Shown piece by piece: positions 1 to 13,344 of a DNA stretch of 64,000 nt. Origin of the DNA: Zizania palustris. Its lineage: Eukaryota; Streptophyta; Magnoliopsida; Poales; Poaceae. Each line of letters opens with the position of its first letter. The first letter of the stretch is position 1. A program made the position numbers and the translations under genes. The stretch is taken from contig JAAALK010000283.1 in assembly GCA_019279435.1 (NCBI GenBank), positions 62,850,642 through 62,914,641 of the forward strand, given 5' to 3'. Below the pieces are notes generated by a model. That model was given only the letters and a program-made list of their open reading frames with translations, did no database searches and had not been told where the DNA came from.

Positions 1-535
1 GGCGCGTTATTGCGTCGGCCGGCGAGGGGGGGGATTTGGGGGCGGATCTCGCGGAGACGAAGGTCCTGACAAGCGGGGGCCACACGTCAGTGGGCGCGAG
101 AGAGTGAGGGTGGCGACTGACGGGTGGGGCCGTGGCGTCGGGTGCGCGCGCGAGGGAAAGGGTTCGGCGCCGACAGATGGGACCAGGCTGTCAGCCTAAG
201 GCGCGCGGTGTAACGGGTTGGGCTGGCTGGAGAGAGAGAAGGGAGGGGGGGAGCCCATTACTGTTTGAAATTATTTTCTGATTAAAAACAATTGCGGAAA
301 ATAGATTAAATCATTTGGGGCATTTCCAAAGTGGACAAAAATTTATAAAAATTCTCAAAAATATTTCTTGGCTTTAGGATCATATACAAAAACTTTCACC
401 TCCCAGTTTGGCCATCTACTCTATGCTGTAGTTCAATTTGGTATAAAGAGGTATTTAAAGTATTTTCAAAAATATATATTCCAAGAAATTGAATTTAATA
501 ATATTTTTATTGTTTTGAAAATTTGGGGTGTTACA
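1..535 (-). repeat. Tekay-like LTR, 5' end, cut by window edge
   Basis: On the minus strand this begins with TGTAACACCCCAAATTTTC at position 535 and runs off the window at position 1. It closely resembles the first 500 or so bases of the solo LTR at 25277-28661: the same TGTAACACCCC start, the AT-rich stretch, then the GC-rich stretch. It abuts sequence homologous to the 3' untranslated region of the Sirevirus-like element, so it most likely inserted into that element. The other end and the second target-site copy are outside the window. Whether it is a solo LTR or part of a full element cannot be told. Confidence 0.75.
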
Positions 536-3500
536 ACAAATCTCCTCCTGAGTTATTTTACCCCCTTGCTGCAGAGAACTCAAAAATGTAAAAATGTCTC
601 CCCCTTTGGCAATGCAAGCATCAAGGAGCATGTAAAAGATGCATAGCTTTGAAATGGACAGAATTACAAGGACATATAAAGCAAAAATATGCCAACATTA
701 ATACCAATTATCATGTGCTCAACTCAATTTAACATTCTCTAAAAACATGATGACAACATGTGATTTTATCATTTTGAAACAAAAGCATCACTACTCAATC
801 AAGATATCTAGACAAATAAAAGTCGAGACTGCACAAAGCTAGTCAATTTCTACTCTAGACAGACAAGTCCAGGTCAAGTGGAGCATTGAAAGCAAACTTG
901 ATAAACAATGAGTTTTTGTTGTTCTTTTCAGAATGCCAGGGGTTATTTGATTGTCTACCTTATACTTTCCAATCAGACCAAATCTAGGCATGAAAACCAT
1001 CAGAAGCTTAAAGCAATGATTTTGGCATACACTACACTATCCCAGTTCAGACCAGTGTGCAATGGTAAGCAGTCTAGAATAGAGTAGTGCGACAAATAAA
1101 CCCACCTGGATCTTTTTGCTTTGAGGCATGCAAATCATGGATTTTTGGAATTTTGATTAAGTGAACAAATTGGTTAGCACTTGATGAATATCCATGAATA
1201 CAATTTTCAATTTGCCTTGTTTAGCATCCAAAGAAAAGGTGTCTTGCTATCAAGCAGATAAAAGATAGCTAAAGCAGTCTTGCCTAAACATGCTAGATTC
1301 AAGACTAAGCAGTGAGCATGATTTGATTTTGGAAAAAAAATCATGCACATAATGTTTCAGATATATTAAATAGAGCTGAGCTGTCATGATTACATGAATT
1401 TAAAATCAGGCATATAAGTGCAAAAGATGTAAATGCAATTTCATACAAGATGAGCATATACAAGACAATTAAAATCTGCTCCCCCTCACAAAATGCCGTA
1501 AGGGTGACAAATACCAAGTTCCCCACGCAAGTAGGCAAAACGAGAAGCATCGAGTGGTTTTGTGAAGATATCGGCTAGCTGGTGTTGGGTATCAACATAT
1601 TGAAGTTCAATATCACCCTTCTCATTATGATCTCTGAGAAAATGATATCGCACATCAATGTGTTTGGTTCTGGAGTGCTGAACCGGGTTGTTTGCAATAC
1701 AAATAATACTAGTGTTATCACAGAAAAGTGGAACACTCTTATAATCTAACCCGAAATCCCGCAAAGTGGAAACCATCCACAAAATCTGAGAGCAACAGCT
1801 AGCTGCAGCAACATATTCGGCCTCAGCCGTCGATTGTGCAACACTAGACTGTTTGCGAGAAGACCAGCAAACCAGAGAAGTACCCAGAAAATGACAAGTA
1901 CCAGAGGTACTTTTCCTATCAATACTACACCCAGCAAAATCCGCATCGGAATAACCTCGAAGACACAAAGAGGAAGACGTTGAATACCAAATGCCGAATT
2001 CGAGGGTATGTTTGAGATACCTGAGAATGCGTTTTACCGCTTGGCGGTGCGAAGCTCGTGGTGAAGCCTGAAAACGAGCGCACAGACACACTGCGAAGTG
2101 TATGTCCGGCCTCGTAGCAGTCAAGTAGAGGAGGGAGCCGATCATGCTTCGGAACTCCTTCTGATCTACAGCTTCTCCATCTTCGTCAGGATCCAATGCT
2201 ACAGACGTAGCCATTGGAGTGGCAAGGGGCTTCGCATCAGCCATGTCGAACTTCTTAAGCAGGTCCTTGGTGTACTTCGTCTGGTGGATGAAGGTACCTT
2301 GTTTGCTTTGCTTGATTTGCAAACCAAGGAAAAATGTGAGTTCGCCCATCATGGACATTTTGAACTCCCTGCTCATGGCATCTGCAAACTCGGCAACCAA
2401 AGCATGAGAAGAGCCACCAAAGATAATATCATCCACATAAATCTGGACTAGGAGGAAATCTTTGCCATGTTTGAGAGTAAACAGGGTTTTATCAACAGAT
2501 CCCATCAAATACCCCCACTCAAGCAGAAAAGACTTAAGTCTATCATACCATGCCCGAGGGGCATGCTTGAGTCCATAAAGAGCCTTATGAAGTTTAAGGA
2601 CTTTATGTGGGTATTTGGGGTTTTCAAAACCAGGGGTTGTTTTACATAAACATCTTCGCCTATGAAGCCATTAAGAAAAACACTTTTGACATCCATTTGA
2701 TAGAGTTTGAAACCTAGGGATGTCGCAAATGCTAGTAAAATCCTAATGGCCTCAAGACGAGCAACAGGTGCAAAAGTTTCAGTAAAATCAATCCCTTCTA
2801 ATTGAGAATAACCCTGAGCTACAAGTCTAGCCTTGTTTCTAACTACAGTCCCATCCTCCCCTTGTTTGTTTTTGAAAATCCATTTTGTTCCAATGAAATG
2901 AACATTTGGTAGAGGATCAACTAAAGTCCAGACTTGGTTTCTCTCAAAATTTTCAAGTTCTTCATGCATGGCATTGATCCAACTAGAATCAGAAAGTGCA
3001 TGACTAACATCCAAGGGCTCAAAACAAGCAACAAAAGCAGAATTAATGAAATGAGCATGAGAACGTGTTACCCTTTGATCAAGCTCACCAATGATCTGCT
3101 CAGGAGGATGCATCCTTTGAACATGGTGTGGAGCCTCGCGGTGGGATGCAGTCTCCCCCTCAACTTGTGCGTTCGAGTGGTCCAAGATGACCGATGTTGA
3201 GGTAGTTGCTTTGGGACCTTGTGCCGAAGTGGTCGAAGCGGGGTCGGCTTCGGGGGTTGATGTTGAGGGTAGTAGGGGCTCATCCTCGAAATCTCTGGGA
3301 TCTTCTTCTTCGAAGATGGTCTGTTCCATGTCGTGTTCATTTGCCTGTTCAAGAGCAGAACTAACAGAGGGGGTTGATTCATCAAAAGTCACATCACATG
3401 ACTCGATGACACTGTTAGTCTCCAAATTATAAACACGATAAGAATGACCATGTGTAGTGTAACCCAAAAAGATCCCGTCAGAAGAACGCGGCTCAAATTT

Positions 3501-5124
3501 GTCCAAATTCCCACATTTTAGGATAAAGCAACGACAGCCAAACACTCGAAGATGAGTAACCTTAGGTTGTCTCCCAAAACGTAGCTCATAAGATGTTAAG
3601 TTCAAAATTGAGCGCAAGAAGATTCGGTTTGAGATGTAACATGCAATATTCATGGCCTCACCCCAGAATTTTCTAGGAGTCCTGTGCTCATCGACCATCG
3701 TCCTAGCCATCTCAACCAAAGTGCGGTTCTTTCTCTCAACAACACCGTTCTGTTGAGGAACCCGCGGAGCAGAGAATTGATGTTCTATGCCATGATACAT
3801 GCAAAAGTCAAAAAAGAGACTGTTCTTGAACTCAGTGCCATTATCACTTCGAATGAATTTCAATGCACCAGGGAGTTCAGTGAAAAGTCTCAAAGCCAAG
3901 CTCCGAACGTTTGAAAACACTTCATCCTTACTGGCAAGAAAGAAGACCCAAGAGTAGCGAGAGAAATCGTCGACAATGACTAACACATACCACTTGCCGC
4001 CTAAAGAACTAACCCGAGAAGGACCTACAGTGTCCATGTGGAGAAGTTCTCTGGGTTGTTCAGTCATCACTGTGGAGACTGGCGAATGCAAAGCGGCAAT
4101 CATTTTTCCATGTCCACAAGGAGCACAAACTAAATTCTTCTCAAACTTGAGCTTGGACAATCCTCGGATCAGACCTAGGGCACTCAGTCGAGCGAGCAAC
4201 TCAAAGCTCATATGCCCTAGTCTCCTATGCCACTTCCAAAGCTCAGAAGTCGAATGTGCAACAAGACAATGAGAAGAACCAGATGACTCAGAAAAATCAG
4301 CTCCAAAAACTCTCCCAACTCTAAAGATCTTACACACCACAACGCCATCAGAATTGAGTACTTGCGAAGTATCGCGATGGAATCGCACTTCAAAGCCCTC
4401 GTCAAGCAACTGAGATACAGAAAGCAAATTGTATCCCAGGTTTTCAACCAAAGCAACATCTTTGAGAGTGAAATTCGAGTTGATTCTTACCACACCTTTA
4501 CCTTTCACTCTACTCCTTCGATTGTTGCCGAAGGTGATATGTTCCCTTTGCTTGGTTGTGGTGAGGCTGGAGAACCATGCTGCATCTCCGATCATATGGC
4601 GCGAACAACCGGAGTCCATGATCCACGTGCCCTCCAAGCCTCGGTCTGCCGCCTACACATGATAAGAAAATCTCGATCGCTCAGTGCTGGGGTGAGTGAA
4701 AATATGATGAGGCATCCAACACTAAGTGATACGAGTAGTAGGCACAGTAAAAGTAGACTGTCTACGCACAGGATAATCAGACTGATGCAAAGTGTGAGGT
4801 CTACCTATATGCAGTGATCCAAAAGCATGAAAAGGTCTCCTACTCTGATGAGGTACAAAGCTACTCGCCCAGGGTCTACCACCATATGGAACATGGTGAA
4901 CACCTCGAGGAGCAAAACCTCTCCGAGAAGCACGCAGAGCCTCGAAAACAGGATGAGAGTAGAACTCAGACTCATGCATACCTAAAGATGGGTAATGCAT
5001 GTCTTGGTAACTCATCGCCTGAGAGCGTCGCTCATCCTTGATGCGACGAAAACATAACCCAACCAAATGACCCGCCCGCTGACAGTCGAAACCATGAAAA
5101 ACTCTCCTAGGGGCACTCTCATGG
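536..5124 (-). mobile_element. Sirevirus-like Ty1/copia element, truncated copy 1
   Basis: This segment is colinear and highly similar to 20820-25271 plus 28667-28840 of the complete Sirevirus-like element further right. It covers the 3' untranslated region, all of pol and the last part of gag, on the minus strand. Both its LTRs and the rest of gag are missing. The left end is interrupted by a Tekay-like LTR (ends at 535) and the right end by the Tekay-like element starting at 5125. It lacks the solo LTR found in the sister copy, so the stretch around 4940-4970 shows the uninterrupted form of that site. It is non-autonomous. Confidence 0.88.
1486..5124 (-). pseudogene. gag 3' end and pol of Sirevirus-like copy 1, frameshifted
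   Basis: Read from right to left: a gag C-terminal zinc-knuckle region and basic tail (about 5124-4656), an in-frame UAG at 4653-4655, then pol. Pol holds an aspartic protease (DSGCSRHM), an integrase zinc finger and core (HRRLGHMS; HMDTVGPS; RSDNGTEF; PQQNGVVERKNRT), reverse transcriptase (YVDDIIFGG) and RNase H (GYSDADFAG). Compared with the sister copy, a run of five G is reduced to four near 2631-2635. This shifts the frame inside reverse transcriptase, so the rest continues in another frame to the stop at 1486. A further stop lies near 4720 in the gag tail. Protein order PR-INT-RT-RH is the Ty1/copia order. The gene cannot make a complete polyprotein. Confidence 0.9.
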
Positions 5125-6203
5125 TGTCACGCCCCGATTTAATAAATCAGGACTTTTATTGAAATTCCATAGAAAATCAATAAACCAAGACGTTTATCAT
5201 GCGACCACGTACAATACGGGCAAACATTCACGGTTCGTAGACCGCATTAATACAAAAGTGATTAAAGGTGAAGAGAAACTAATAAAATAAAGGGTCCTAG
5301 ATGAATGCCTCCTTCCAGTCTCGCCTTGACTGGGTCGCTACTCCAGACCTTCATCCTCCTCGTAGTAGACGGGCTCTGATGGTGTAAGTCAACGGGGGTG
5401 AGTACAAACGTACTCAGCAAGCCACCGAATGCAATTATAATGTAAGATAATAACAAGGGAGATAGTGGCTAATTTTGCGGAAAAGCGTAATTTGTAAAGA
5501 AATTAAATGTGAACAATTTATTAGTACTGAAACGTAAACATGTGTATGCATCATCATCTTCTAACTCGAGGGGTACAGTCAGCCCCACCTCGCTCAACAC
5601 TCCTTACATGCCATGAATAACTCAACCATTCACACAATAGTAAACTAACTGCGAGTAGTCACACAACCCGCCCTTGACCGTAGGCTCAGCTTTTCGAAAA
5701 GATTAAATACTCTGATCAGAGATGAACCACTGTACCCACAAGGCACGCACTCATCACCTACACCAAAGTGTAACGAGATGACCCATACCACGGGAACTCG
5801 TGCCAAAACCTTCCATATGGTCCTCCTCGACTCAACAACACCCTCTTATAGGTTTCATATGGTGTCCCAACGCGTCGGTGCCCCACCATACCCCCCTTGA
5901 GACTCGTCGGTACAAGTCACCCGTAGGTTGCCCCTTGCCCCCTCCACTATGGTGCATCGAGTCGGATTGTTCCATACTTCCAGTTAGGACTTACCCATTA
6001 GACTTGTGGTTGGTACGGAAGTGCTTTGCAACAGATCCCGCAGACCGGTCCTTATAGTGCCTCGGGTGCGACCAACCAATGCCCTAGCTTGCACCCGGAA
6101 CCCACCATACTTATAACATAGCCAACTCCAATAGAGTCCAGAGACGAGAATAACGGGGAAATTCATATAACAAAATCCAGCTATCTACGACTCATTCTTT
6201 TTA

Positions 6204-6443
6204 CTCCCTCCGGTGTACAAATAATAGTCGTTTTGGTTTTTATTGAGAGTGTACAAATATTAGTCATCCCGTCAATCGAAGCATTGCTACCAAATGGGAT
6301 GTGGTCATCGGGAGTTGAACTTGAGTGACACCACAAAAATCTAGGCTCCATAACCAATTGAGACAACTCTTGTAACTTTATTTAATATCACCTTGGTATG
6401 TGTAATTTTGTCTAAACGACTAATATTTGTACACCGGAGGGAG
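6204..6443. mobile_element. Stowaway-type MITE inside the LTR
   Basis: A 240-bp element with terminal inverted repeats CTCCCTCCGGTGTACAAATA and its complement, flanked by TA on both sides (6202-6203 and 6444-6445). These are the hallmarks of Tc1/mariner-derived Stowaway MITEs of grasses. It has no coding capacity. The partner LTR carries the empty site (one TA at 14235-14236, with matching sequence on each side), which proves insertion and fixes the ends to the base. Confidence 0.95.
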
Positions 6444-7890
6444 TATCCTATAGCAGTTGTGCCGGTACATTGGGCACTAGCTAATAATTTTATAGTAGAG
6501 TGACAAGGAGTTAAGGCTCAATAAGCATGGCTTGGGTTTGCACACAAGGACAGAGATCTAATAAATATAAGTGTAGGGCTTGATATTTGACTAATGCAAT
6601 ATTATTCTATGAGTTATAGTGATAATTTATTAAAACATGGGCTCAATGATGATCAACTATTTCCACAGGAGTGGTCGATGACTTGCCTTGTTCAGCAAAT
6701 GGGGAAGGTGGAACCTCGGAATAGAACTCCGGCTCCTCAACGAAGTCGTAGTCTTCTCGATACGGAAAAAGTAAACAATTCATTCAATAAAGCATCACAA
6801 AACATAAACATACAAGTTTTATGATTTAAATATGTGATTTGAGCTTTATTATACTGAAGTTATTTTTAATAACATTAATGGTTGAAGTTTAGGGGTTTTT
6901 CCTAATTTATTTTCTGAATTAAAGATTTTAATCCTAAGGGGTTTTTATTCATTTAATCCATAAGTTTATTTTGTGCTAAAGTAACATACTGTTTTTATGG
7001 CATTAATGTGTAGAGAATAAAATGCTGAATTTAACAAAATTTGAATGGTGAAATTTGGAGTTAAAATGAGCAAGTTATGAATTTTCAAAGTTCAAATCAA
7101 TTTCTGGAATTTTATTTAAACTGGAAAATGGGCTCTGGTCCACGGTGAGCCAGGCCCACGGTGGACCGCTGCACTGTGCGCATGGACCGGTTGATCCAGA
7201 GCCATTGGATCTGGATCTAGCGGCAAGGCGCGAGGCGGGAGGGGTTAAGTGAAAATGGACGGCTGTGATTAAATCCCGCGAACCAGTATGACGTGGACGC
7301 GTGAGATCGCTCCGGGGATTTAAGTTGTGATCAACGGTTGAGATGACCCTGTACCCCTTTGACCAGATCAAAGGCCCAGATTAAATCCCGAAGGGATTTA
7401 ATCCTAGCCCTCCGATCGCGATCGTGCGGCCAGGGGGCCATCCAGCACGGCACGTGCGTAAGGGGGCACGTACCCCCTTCGTCTCCGGCGACGACGGCCT
7501 CGGGTGCGATGGCGACAGCGGCGGCGAGCGCCTAAGGACCTAGCTCTCGCCGGAAATGGAAAGAGGGGTGAACGGCGGTCACGATGGTACCTTCGATGGT
7601 GGCAGTGAGCGGCTGACGGCGACCGGCGATGAGGGTAGATGAAGGAGGGTGTTCGGGTGGTCGACGGCGACGACGATCCGGCGGTCTTCACGGCCGATGG
7701 AGGCGTGGCCGAGGACGGGCGGGCTCCGGCGGTCTCGACGGTGGTGGTGGCTAGGACGGGGGAGGCCAGAGTTGACGGCGAGCGGTGGCCGGAGTTGAAG
7801 CAGAGGGAAAACCCGAAAAGAGAGTGGCGGCGCTCTGGATTGCTTCGGCTCAGGCTACGGTGTTGTGGGCTGAGCACAGTGAGGGTGAGG

Positions 7891-7900
7891 GTATTTATAG
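7891..7900 (-). promoter_or_regulatory. TATA box of the 3' LTR
   Basis: On the minus strand the sequence reads CTATAAATAC in a GC-rich setting. The same motif is at the equivalent place in the other LTR (15686-15695) and in the solo LTR (25998-26009). Conservation across three copies supports it as the core promoter of this LTR family. Confidence 0.6.
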
Positions 7901-8655
7901 GGTCACCGGCGGTGGCCAAATGGAAGGAAACCGAACCCTTCTCCGGCGAGGGTTCCATTCCCTCGCCCCGGTTTCCATAACTGCCAAAACGCGTGGCCTA
8001 TAGATGGAAGGGGGTCACGGGGGTCCGAGGAAGGGTGTCCGAGGCAGATCCAGCCGGATCGGGGCGGCCGACGGCGAGGGAAGGAAAGGGGGTCGCCGGA
8101 AGGAAAGGGGAGCGATCCCCTTCCATCGGGGACGAAGGTCCTGACATGTGGCCCCCACCTGTAAGTGGCTGAAACAGAAAAGGAAGGGGCCGACAGGCGG
8201 GCCACGGCTGTTAGAGGGAGAAATGGGAGTGGCGGAGGCTGACGGGTGGGACCGATATGGGCGTGGGCGGGAGAGAGAGGAGGGGAGCGGCGCCGATAGG
8301 TTGGTCCCACCTGTCAGTGACACGAGCACTGGGCTGGGTTGGGCTGGGCTGGAGGCGAATTCGGGGTTGAGGCCCATTAAGATTTTTAAATGTTTTCCTG
8401 ATTTAAAATAATTCCAGTAATTCATTTATTTAATTAAGGGTTGAATCACTATTGATAAAAATTTGTAAAAATTCCTGAAATTATGTTTTGGCCTCTAGTT
8501 CCTCTCATAAAATTTTCAAGTTCAGATTTTGAATATTTCTCCCTGTTTGGCTTTAATAGGGCTCTTATAGGATTTTCTTTAATAATAAAATTCAGAAATT
8601 TCTTTAATAATATTTTTCTTTTATTTTATTTCCTTTTAATTCTTGGGATGTTACA

Positions 8656-8671
8656 ATCCTATCCCCTTACA
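8656..8671 (-). other. Polypurine tract of the Tekay-like element
   Basis: On the minus strand, TAAGGGGATAGGAT lies directly before the TG of the 3' LTR. This is the position and composition of the plus-strand DNA priming site. Confidence 0.7.
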
Positions 8672-8696
8672 GAGAATCTCGTCCTCGAGATTCAGA

Positions 8697-11600
8697 TCAA
8701 TCCTCGAATAGCTCAGGATGCTGTGCCTTGAGTTCCTCCTCTTTTTCCCAGGTAACTTCCTCTACGGGATGATTGCTCCACTGAACCTTGCAGAAGCGGA
8801 TGACATGGCTTCTGGTGGTCCTTTCTTTGACTTCCAAGATCTTGATGGTTTTTTCCACATACGTCAGGTCTTCTTGAACATCCAACTGATGTAGGTCTAC
8901 TTGCTCTGTTGGGACTTGGAGACACTTCTTTAATTGGGACACATGGAATACGTCATGTACCCTGGCCAGTGAGGGTGGCAGTTCCAGCTGATAAGCGACT
9001 TCACCTTGGCGTCGAATAATGGGAAATGGTCCAACATATCGAGGGGCCAACTTTCCTCTCATGTTAAACTGTTGAGTACCACGAAGAGGTGTGACTCGAA
9101 GGTAGACGTGGTCTCCCTCTTCAAAGGCTAAATCTTGACGTCGATTGTTCGCATAGCTCTTCTGTCGAGATTGGGTGGTCTTGAGTCGGTCTCTGATAAT
9201 GCGTACCTTCAAATCGGCTTCTCGAAGGATGTCTATTCCAAATACTTGGGATTCACCAGTTTGATCCCACAGTAGAGGCGGCCTACACTTTCGTCCATAT
9301 AGGGCTTCGAATGGGGAGATCTGTAGGCTGGCTTGATAAATGTTGTTGTACGAAAACTCAGCGTACGGTAAACTCTTGTCCCAAGTTGCTCCAAAATCCA
9401 AGACGCATGCCCGAAGCATATCTTCCAATATCTGATTTACCCTTTCCGTTTGTCCATCTATCTGAGGGGGGTAAGCAGTACTGAAGTTCAATCTTGTTCC
9501 CATCTCTTCTTGAAGGTTCTTCCAAAAACGAGAGGTAAACTGACTTCCTCTATCAGACACTATCTTCTTGGGCACTCCATGAAGACACACGATGCGGGCC
9601 ATATATAACTCTGTGAGCTTAGGGCCACTGAAGGTCGTCTTGACGGCTATGAAGTGCGCTACCTTTGTTAACCGGTCAATGATTACCCAAATAAAATCAT
9701 ATCCAAGTTGGGTCTTTGGTAGTCCGATAATGAAGTCCATACCGATCTCTTCCCATTTCCATTTAGGCACTTTAAGTGGCTGTAACAGTCCTGCAGGTCT
9801 CTGGTGTTCTGCTTTTACTCGTCTGCAGGTGTCACATTCTGCTATGAACTGGGCAATTTCTCTCTTCATGCTAACTCACCAATAGCGTTCCTTCAGGTCC
9901 TGGTACATCTTGGTACTACCGGGATTGATGAAGTATAGAGTATCATGGGCCTCCCTTAGGATAAGGGTTTTTATCTCTGGTTTATCTGGCACACATATGC
10001 GGGTCCCAAACCATATGGTGCCATTCTCGTCCTCGGAAAATCCTAGGGCTTTACCTTGCCTCATGTTCTTCTTAATGGCTGCTATATCCAGGTCTTCTAA
10101 CTGAGCTTCTCGGATCTGCTCGAATAGAACTGGTTGGGTCTCCAAGGTGGCCAGGTATGCTCCTATGGTTAACCCAAGGTTTAGCTTTTCCAGCTCTTTA
10201 TGGAGTAAGGGCGCGTGATCCTGAATCATGAGGGTGGTGCAATATCCCTTACGACTTAATGCATCAGCTACCACATTTGCTTTTCCGGGGTGGTAGTGAA
10301 TACCTAGGTCGTAGTCCTTTATTAATTCCAACCATCGTCTTTGCCTCAAATTGAGGTCCGGTTGCGTGAAGATGTACTTCAAGCTCTTATGATCCGTAAA
10401 GATTTCGCAGCGGTTTCCGACCAAGTAATGTCTCCATATCTTAAGAGCGTGTACCACGGTGGCCAATTCCAAATCATGGGTCGGGTAATTCAACTCATGG
10501 GGTCTCAACTGTCGAGAGGCATATAAAATAACCTTCCCATCTTGCATAAGAACACATCCCAATCCTTGGTGAGATGCATCGCAATACACATGAAAGTCCT
10601 TTCGGACATCTGGTAGGGTCAGTATGGGTGTTGACACTAGCCGGGTCTTGAGGGTGCGAAAACTTTCCTCGCACTCGGGAGTCCATTCAAACTTCTCTCC
10701 TTTCTGCAATAGCTTAGTCATAGGCTTGGCTATCTTGGAAAAATTCTCGATAAATCTTCGATAATATCCGGCCAACCCAGAAAACTTCGTATCTCAGATA
10801 CGTTTGTGGGTGGCAGCCAATCCGTAACTGCTTCTACGGTGGCAGGGTCCACAGCAATACCTTGTGCAGAAATGATGTGTCCAAGGAACTTTACTTCCGC
10901 CGTCCAAAATTTACACTTGCTGTACTTGGCGTATAGTTGGTGTTCTCTTAGCTTTCCTAAGGTTAACCGGAGGTGATTCTCGTGCTCCTTCTGATCCTTG
11001 GAATAGATGAGGATGTCATCTATAAAGACCACGATGAATTTGTCCAAATACTCCATGAACACTTTATTCATCATATTCATAAAGAAGGCAGGGGCTTTGG
11101 TCAGTCCAAAAGACATAACCGTGCACTCATATAATCCATAGCGTGTGGTAAAAGCCGTCTTGGGTACATCTTCCTCTCGAATCCTCAGCTGATGATATCC
11201 GGACCGCAGGTCGATCTTGGAAAATACCGTAGCTCCTTTCAGCTGGTCAAATAGGTCATCGATCCTGGGTAGCGGGTACTTGTTCTTGATGGTTACTTCA
11301 TTCAAAGCGTGGTAATCCACACACATACGCTTAACCTTGTCTTCTTTCTTCTCAACGAAGATGACGGGGGCACCCCACGGAGATGTACTAGGTCTGATGT
11401 AGCCTTTTTTCTCGAGATCTTCCAACTGCTGCTTCATCTCAGCTAACTCATTGGTAGCCATCCAGTATGGTCGCTTGTAAATGGGGGTGGTTCCGGGTAC
11501 TAAGTCAATTCGGAACTCGATGTCCCTCTTGGGTGGCATTCCTGGTAAATATTCTGGAAAAACGTCTAGGTACTCACAGACTACCGGTATCTCCTCCAAG

Positions 11601-13168
11601 GTAATCTGGTGCAGCCTTGGTCTTCCGAACTTCAGGCTCGGCATCTGAAATGTGACGGCAGTCCCTTCTTCACTGGTCACAGTCACTTGTCTCCGGGCAC
11701 ATCTTATCACTCCTTGGTGTTTATTTAGCCAGTCCATTCCTAGAATGAGGTCCAAGCCTTGGCATTCTATTAGGATGGGGTCGACCCAAAATTTTGTGCC
11801 TTGGATATCTACCCATACCCTTGGACTATAGGAATGGGCGAGAGTTTGTTTGCCGGGGGTGGCTATTAATACGGGTCTTGGTAGTTAACTTATGTCCAAA
11901 TCATTCTTTTCCACAAAATCCATGGATATAAAAGAGTGTGTAGCTCCAGTGTCAAATAAAACCACTGCAAGGACTGAATGTACCATGAACTTACCCATGA
12001 CGATCTCTGGTGCAGCCTGGGCTTCTTCCGCGGTGATGTGGTTAACGCGGGCGTGGATGGCGGGGTTCGTCGCGACTCCTTGTGTATGCTTAGGGTGGGG
12101 GCACTGGTGGGAGTAATGTCCCTCTTGGCGGCAGTTAAAACATACCACGGGCTTTCCGTGCTTGTCACGTAGAATCTCCGCCTTCTTGGCCGGGGCGGTT
12201 GGGGCAGCTGGTGCGGCGGGAGCGGGGCGAGACTGTCCGGCTCCGGCGCTGGCGGCGGGTGGTGCCGGACGATACACTGGGCGGGGGTGGTATTGTGGTG
12301 CTGGTGGAGGAGGTGTGAAGCAGGGTCTCTAGGCCATGCCCTGGTTCTGCTTGAAGGTAATCATTCTTTTCTTCTTCAGGTCGACCTTGTTCTGTTGGGT
12401 CTCCTGAATGATAGCTTTATTAACCAACTTTTGAAAGCTGGCATAATCTCCGGAGATGAGTTGAAGAGACAACTCATCCTTCAGTCCCCGGAGGAACTTT
12501 GACTACCTGGCCGCATCGGTACGGACCTCCTCACGTGCGTACCGGGCCAATCTGTTAAACTCGTGCAGGTACTCAGTGACGATCCTGCTCCCTTATTGCA
12601 GGTCCCGAAACTCCTGCTGCTTTTGTGTGATGATGCCGTCGGGGACATGAGCTGCTTGGAAGGCAGCCGAGAACTCCGCCCAAGTATGTACGTGTCCCTC
12701 GGGCAAGGTCTCTCGCAGATTGTCCCACCATTCTGTGGCGGGACCCTGGAGCTGGTGGGCGGCGAAAGCCACCCTCTCCTGCTCAGTGCAGGTCAAGAGG
12801 TCGAGCTTCTTCCCGATGGTTCTCAACCAATCCCCAGCCTCCATGGGGTTGGTGGTGCTTGAGAAGGTGGGTGGGCGGACTCAGAGGAACTCTGAGAGTT
12901 GAGAGGCGGGAGCGGGAGCTGGGGTGGCGGGGCAAGGCAGCTCGGGCTGTTGGTGGAGGCGGAAGAATTGAGCCTGCTACTCTTGCATCTGCTGCTGCTG
13001 CATCTGGTTTAGCAGTGTAGCTACCAACTGGTTCTAGTTGGCCATCATCTCGGCCAGAGTGGGGTGGTTGGTGACCGGGGCTTGCCTTTGCCCGGTTGCT
13101 CCCCATTGGGGCAAGTTGTCGTTGTCTCCTCCGTTTTGAGGAGCGTCGGAACCTTGAGTGTTAGACAT
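8697..13168 (-). pseudogene. Tekay-like gag-pol, multiple nonsense codons and a frameshift
   Basis: Starts at the ATG on 13166-13168 (MSNTQGSD). Gag contains the capsid-like ATEWWDNLRETLPEGHVHTW region and a zinc knuckle CFNCRQEGHYSHQC. Next come an aspartic protease (LFDTGATHSFIS) and reverse transcriptase (KMCVDY-type motif; FIDDILIYS). RNase H (YCDASHQGLGCVL) and integrase (CDTCRRVKAEHQ; SDRGSQFTS; DGQTERVNQ) follow. The C-terminal tail, VEEVTWEKEEELKAQHPELF, is typical of a chromodomain that targets integration to chromatin. Breaks: at least six in-frame stops in gag, one just after the protease motif, a frameshift near 10770 after IRSFLG, and a TGG-to-TGA type stop near 9872 between RNase H and integrase. 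The order RT-RH-INT identifies Ty3/gypsy. It is non-functional. Confidence 0.92.
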
Positions 13169-13344
13169 CCTGGAGTTTCCAAAAATAAGTAACACTTTCT
13201 TAGAGGGAATGGTACTAAGCTTTATTTCAAAAGGTCGTTCTTGCGGTTACATTTGTTGTCTTTTATTTTAATCTTCACTCATGCCTTATATTCGACATGA
13301 GTGGCAATACAATTCAAAACAATTGAAAGAAAACAACCAATCGT
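13169..13344 (-). other. Gag leader without recognisable primer-binding site
   Basis: This is the segment between the gag start and the recognisable part of the 5' LTR. A tRNA-Met-type primer site (TGGTATCAGAGC on the minus strand) is expected directly inside the LTR but is absent. The last 190 or so bases of the LTR, present at 5125-5312 in the partner, have no match here. The stretch has an AATAAA-like signal on the minus strand. It may be a divergent U5 or a deletion junction. Confidence 0.5.

Larger units (their letters stand above)
5125..8655 (-). repeat. 3' LTR of the Tekay-like element
   Basis: On the minus strand it starts TGTAACATCCC at 8655 and ends GGGGCGTGACA at 5125, so it has the TG...CA limits of an LTR. 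It is about 3.5 kb, including a 240-bp MITE. It aligns along most of its length with 13345-16431. GC-rich blocks (7140-8350) resemble the leader-like regions of this LTR family. Open frames in these blocks are accidental results of high GC content. Confidence 0.88.
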
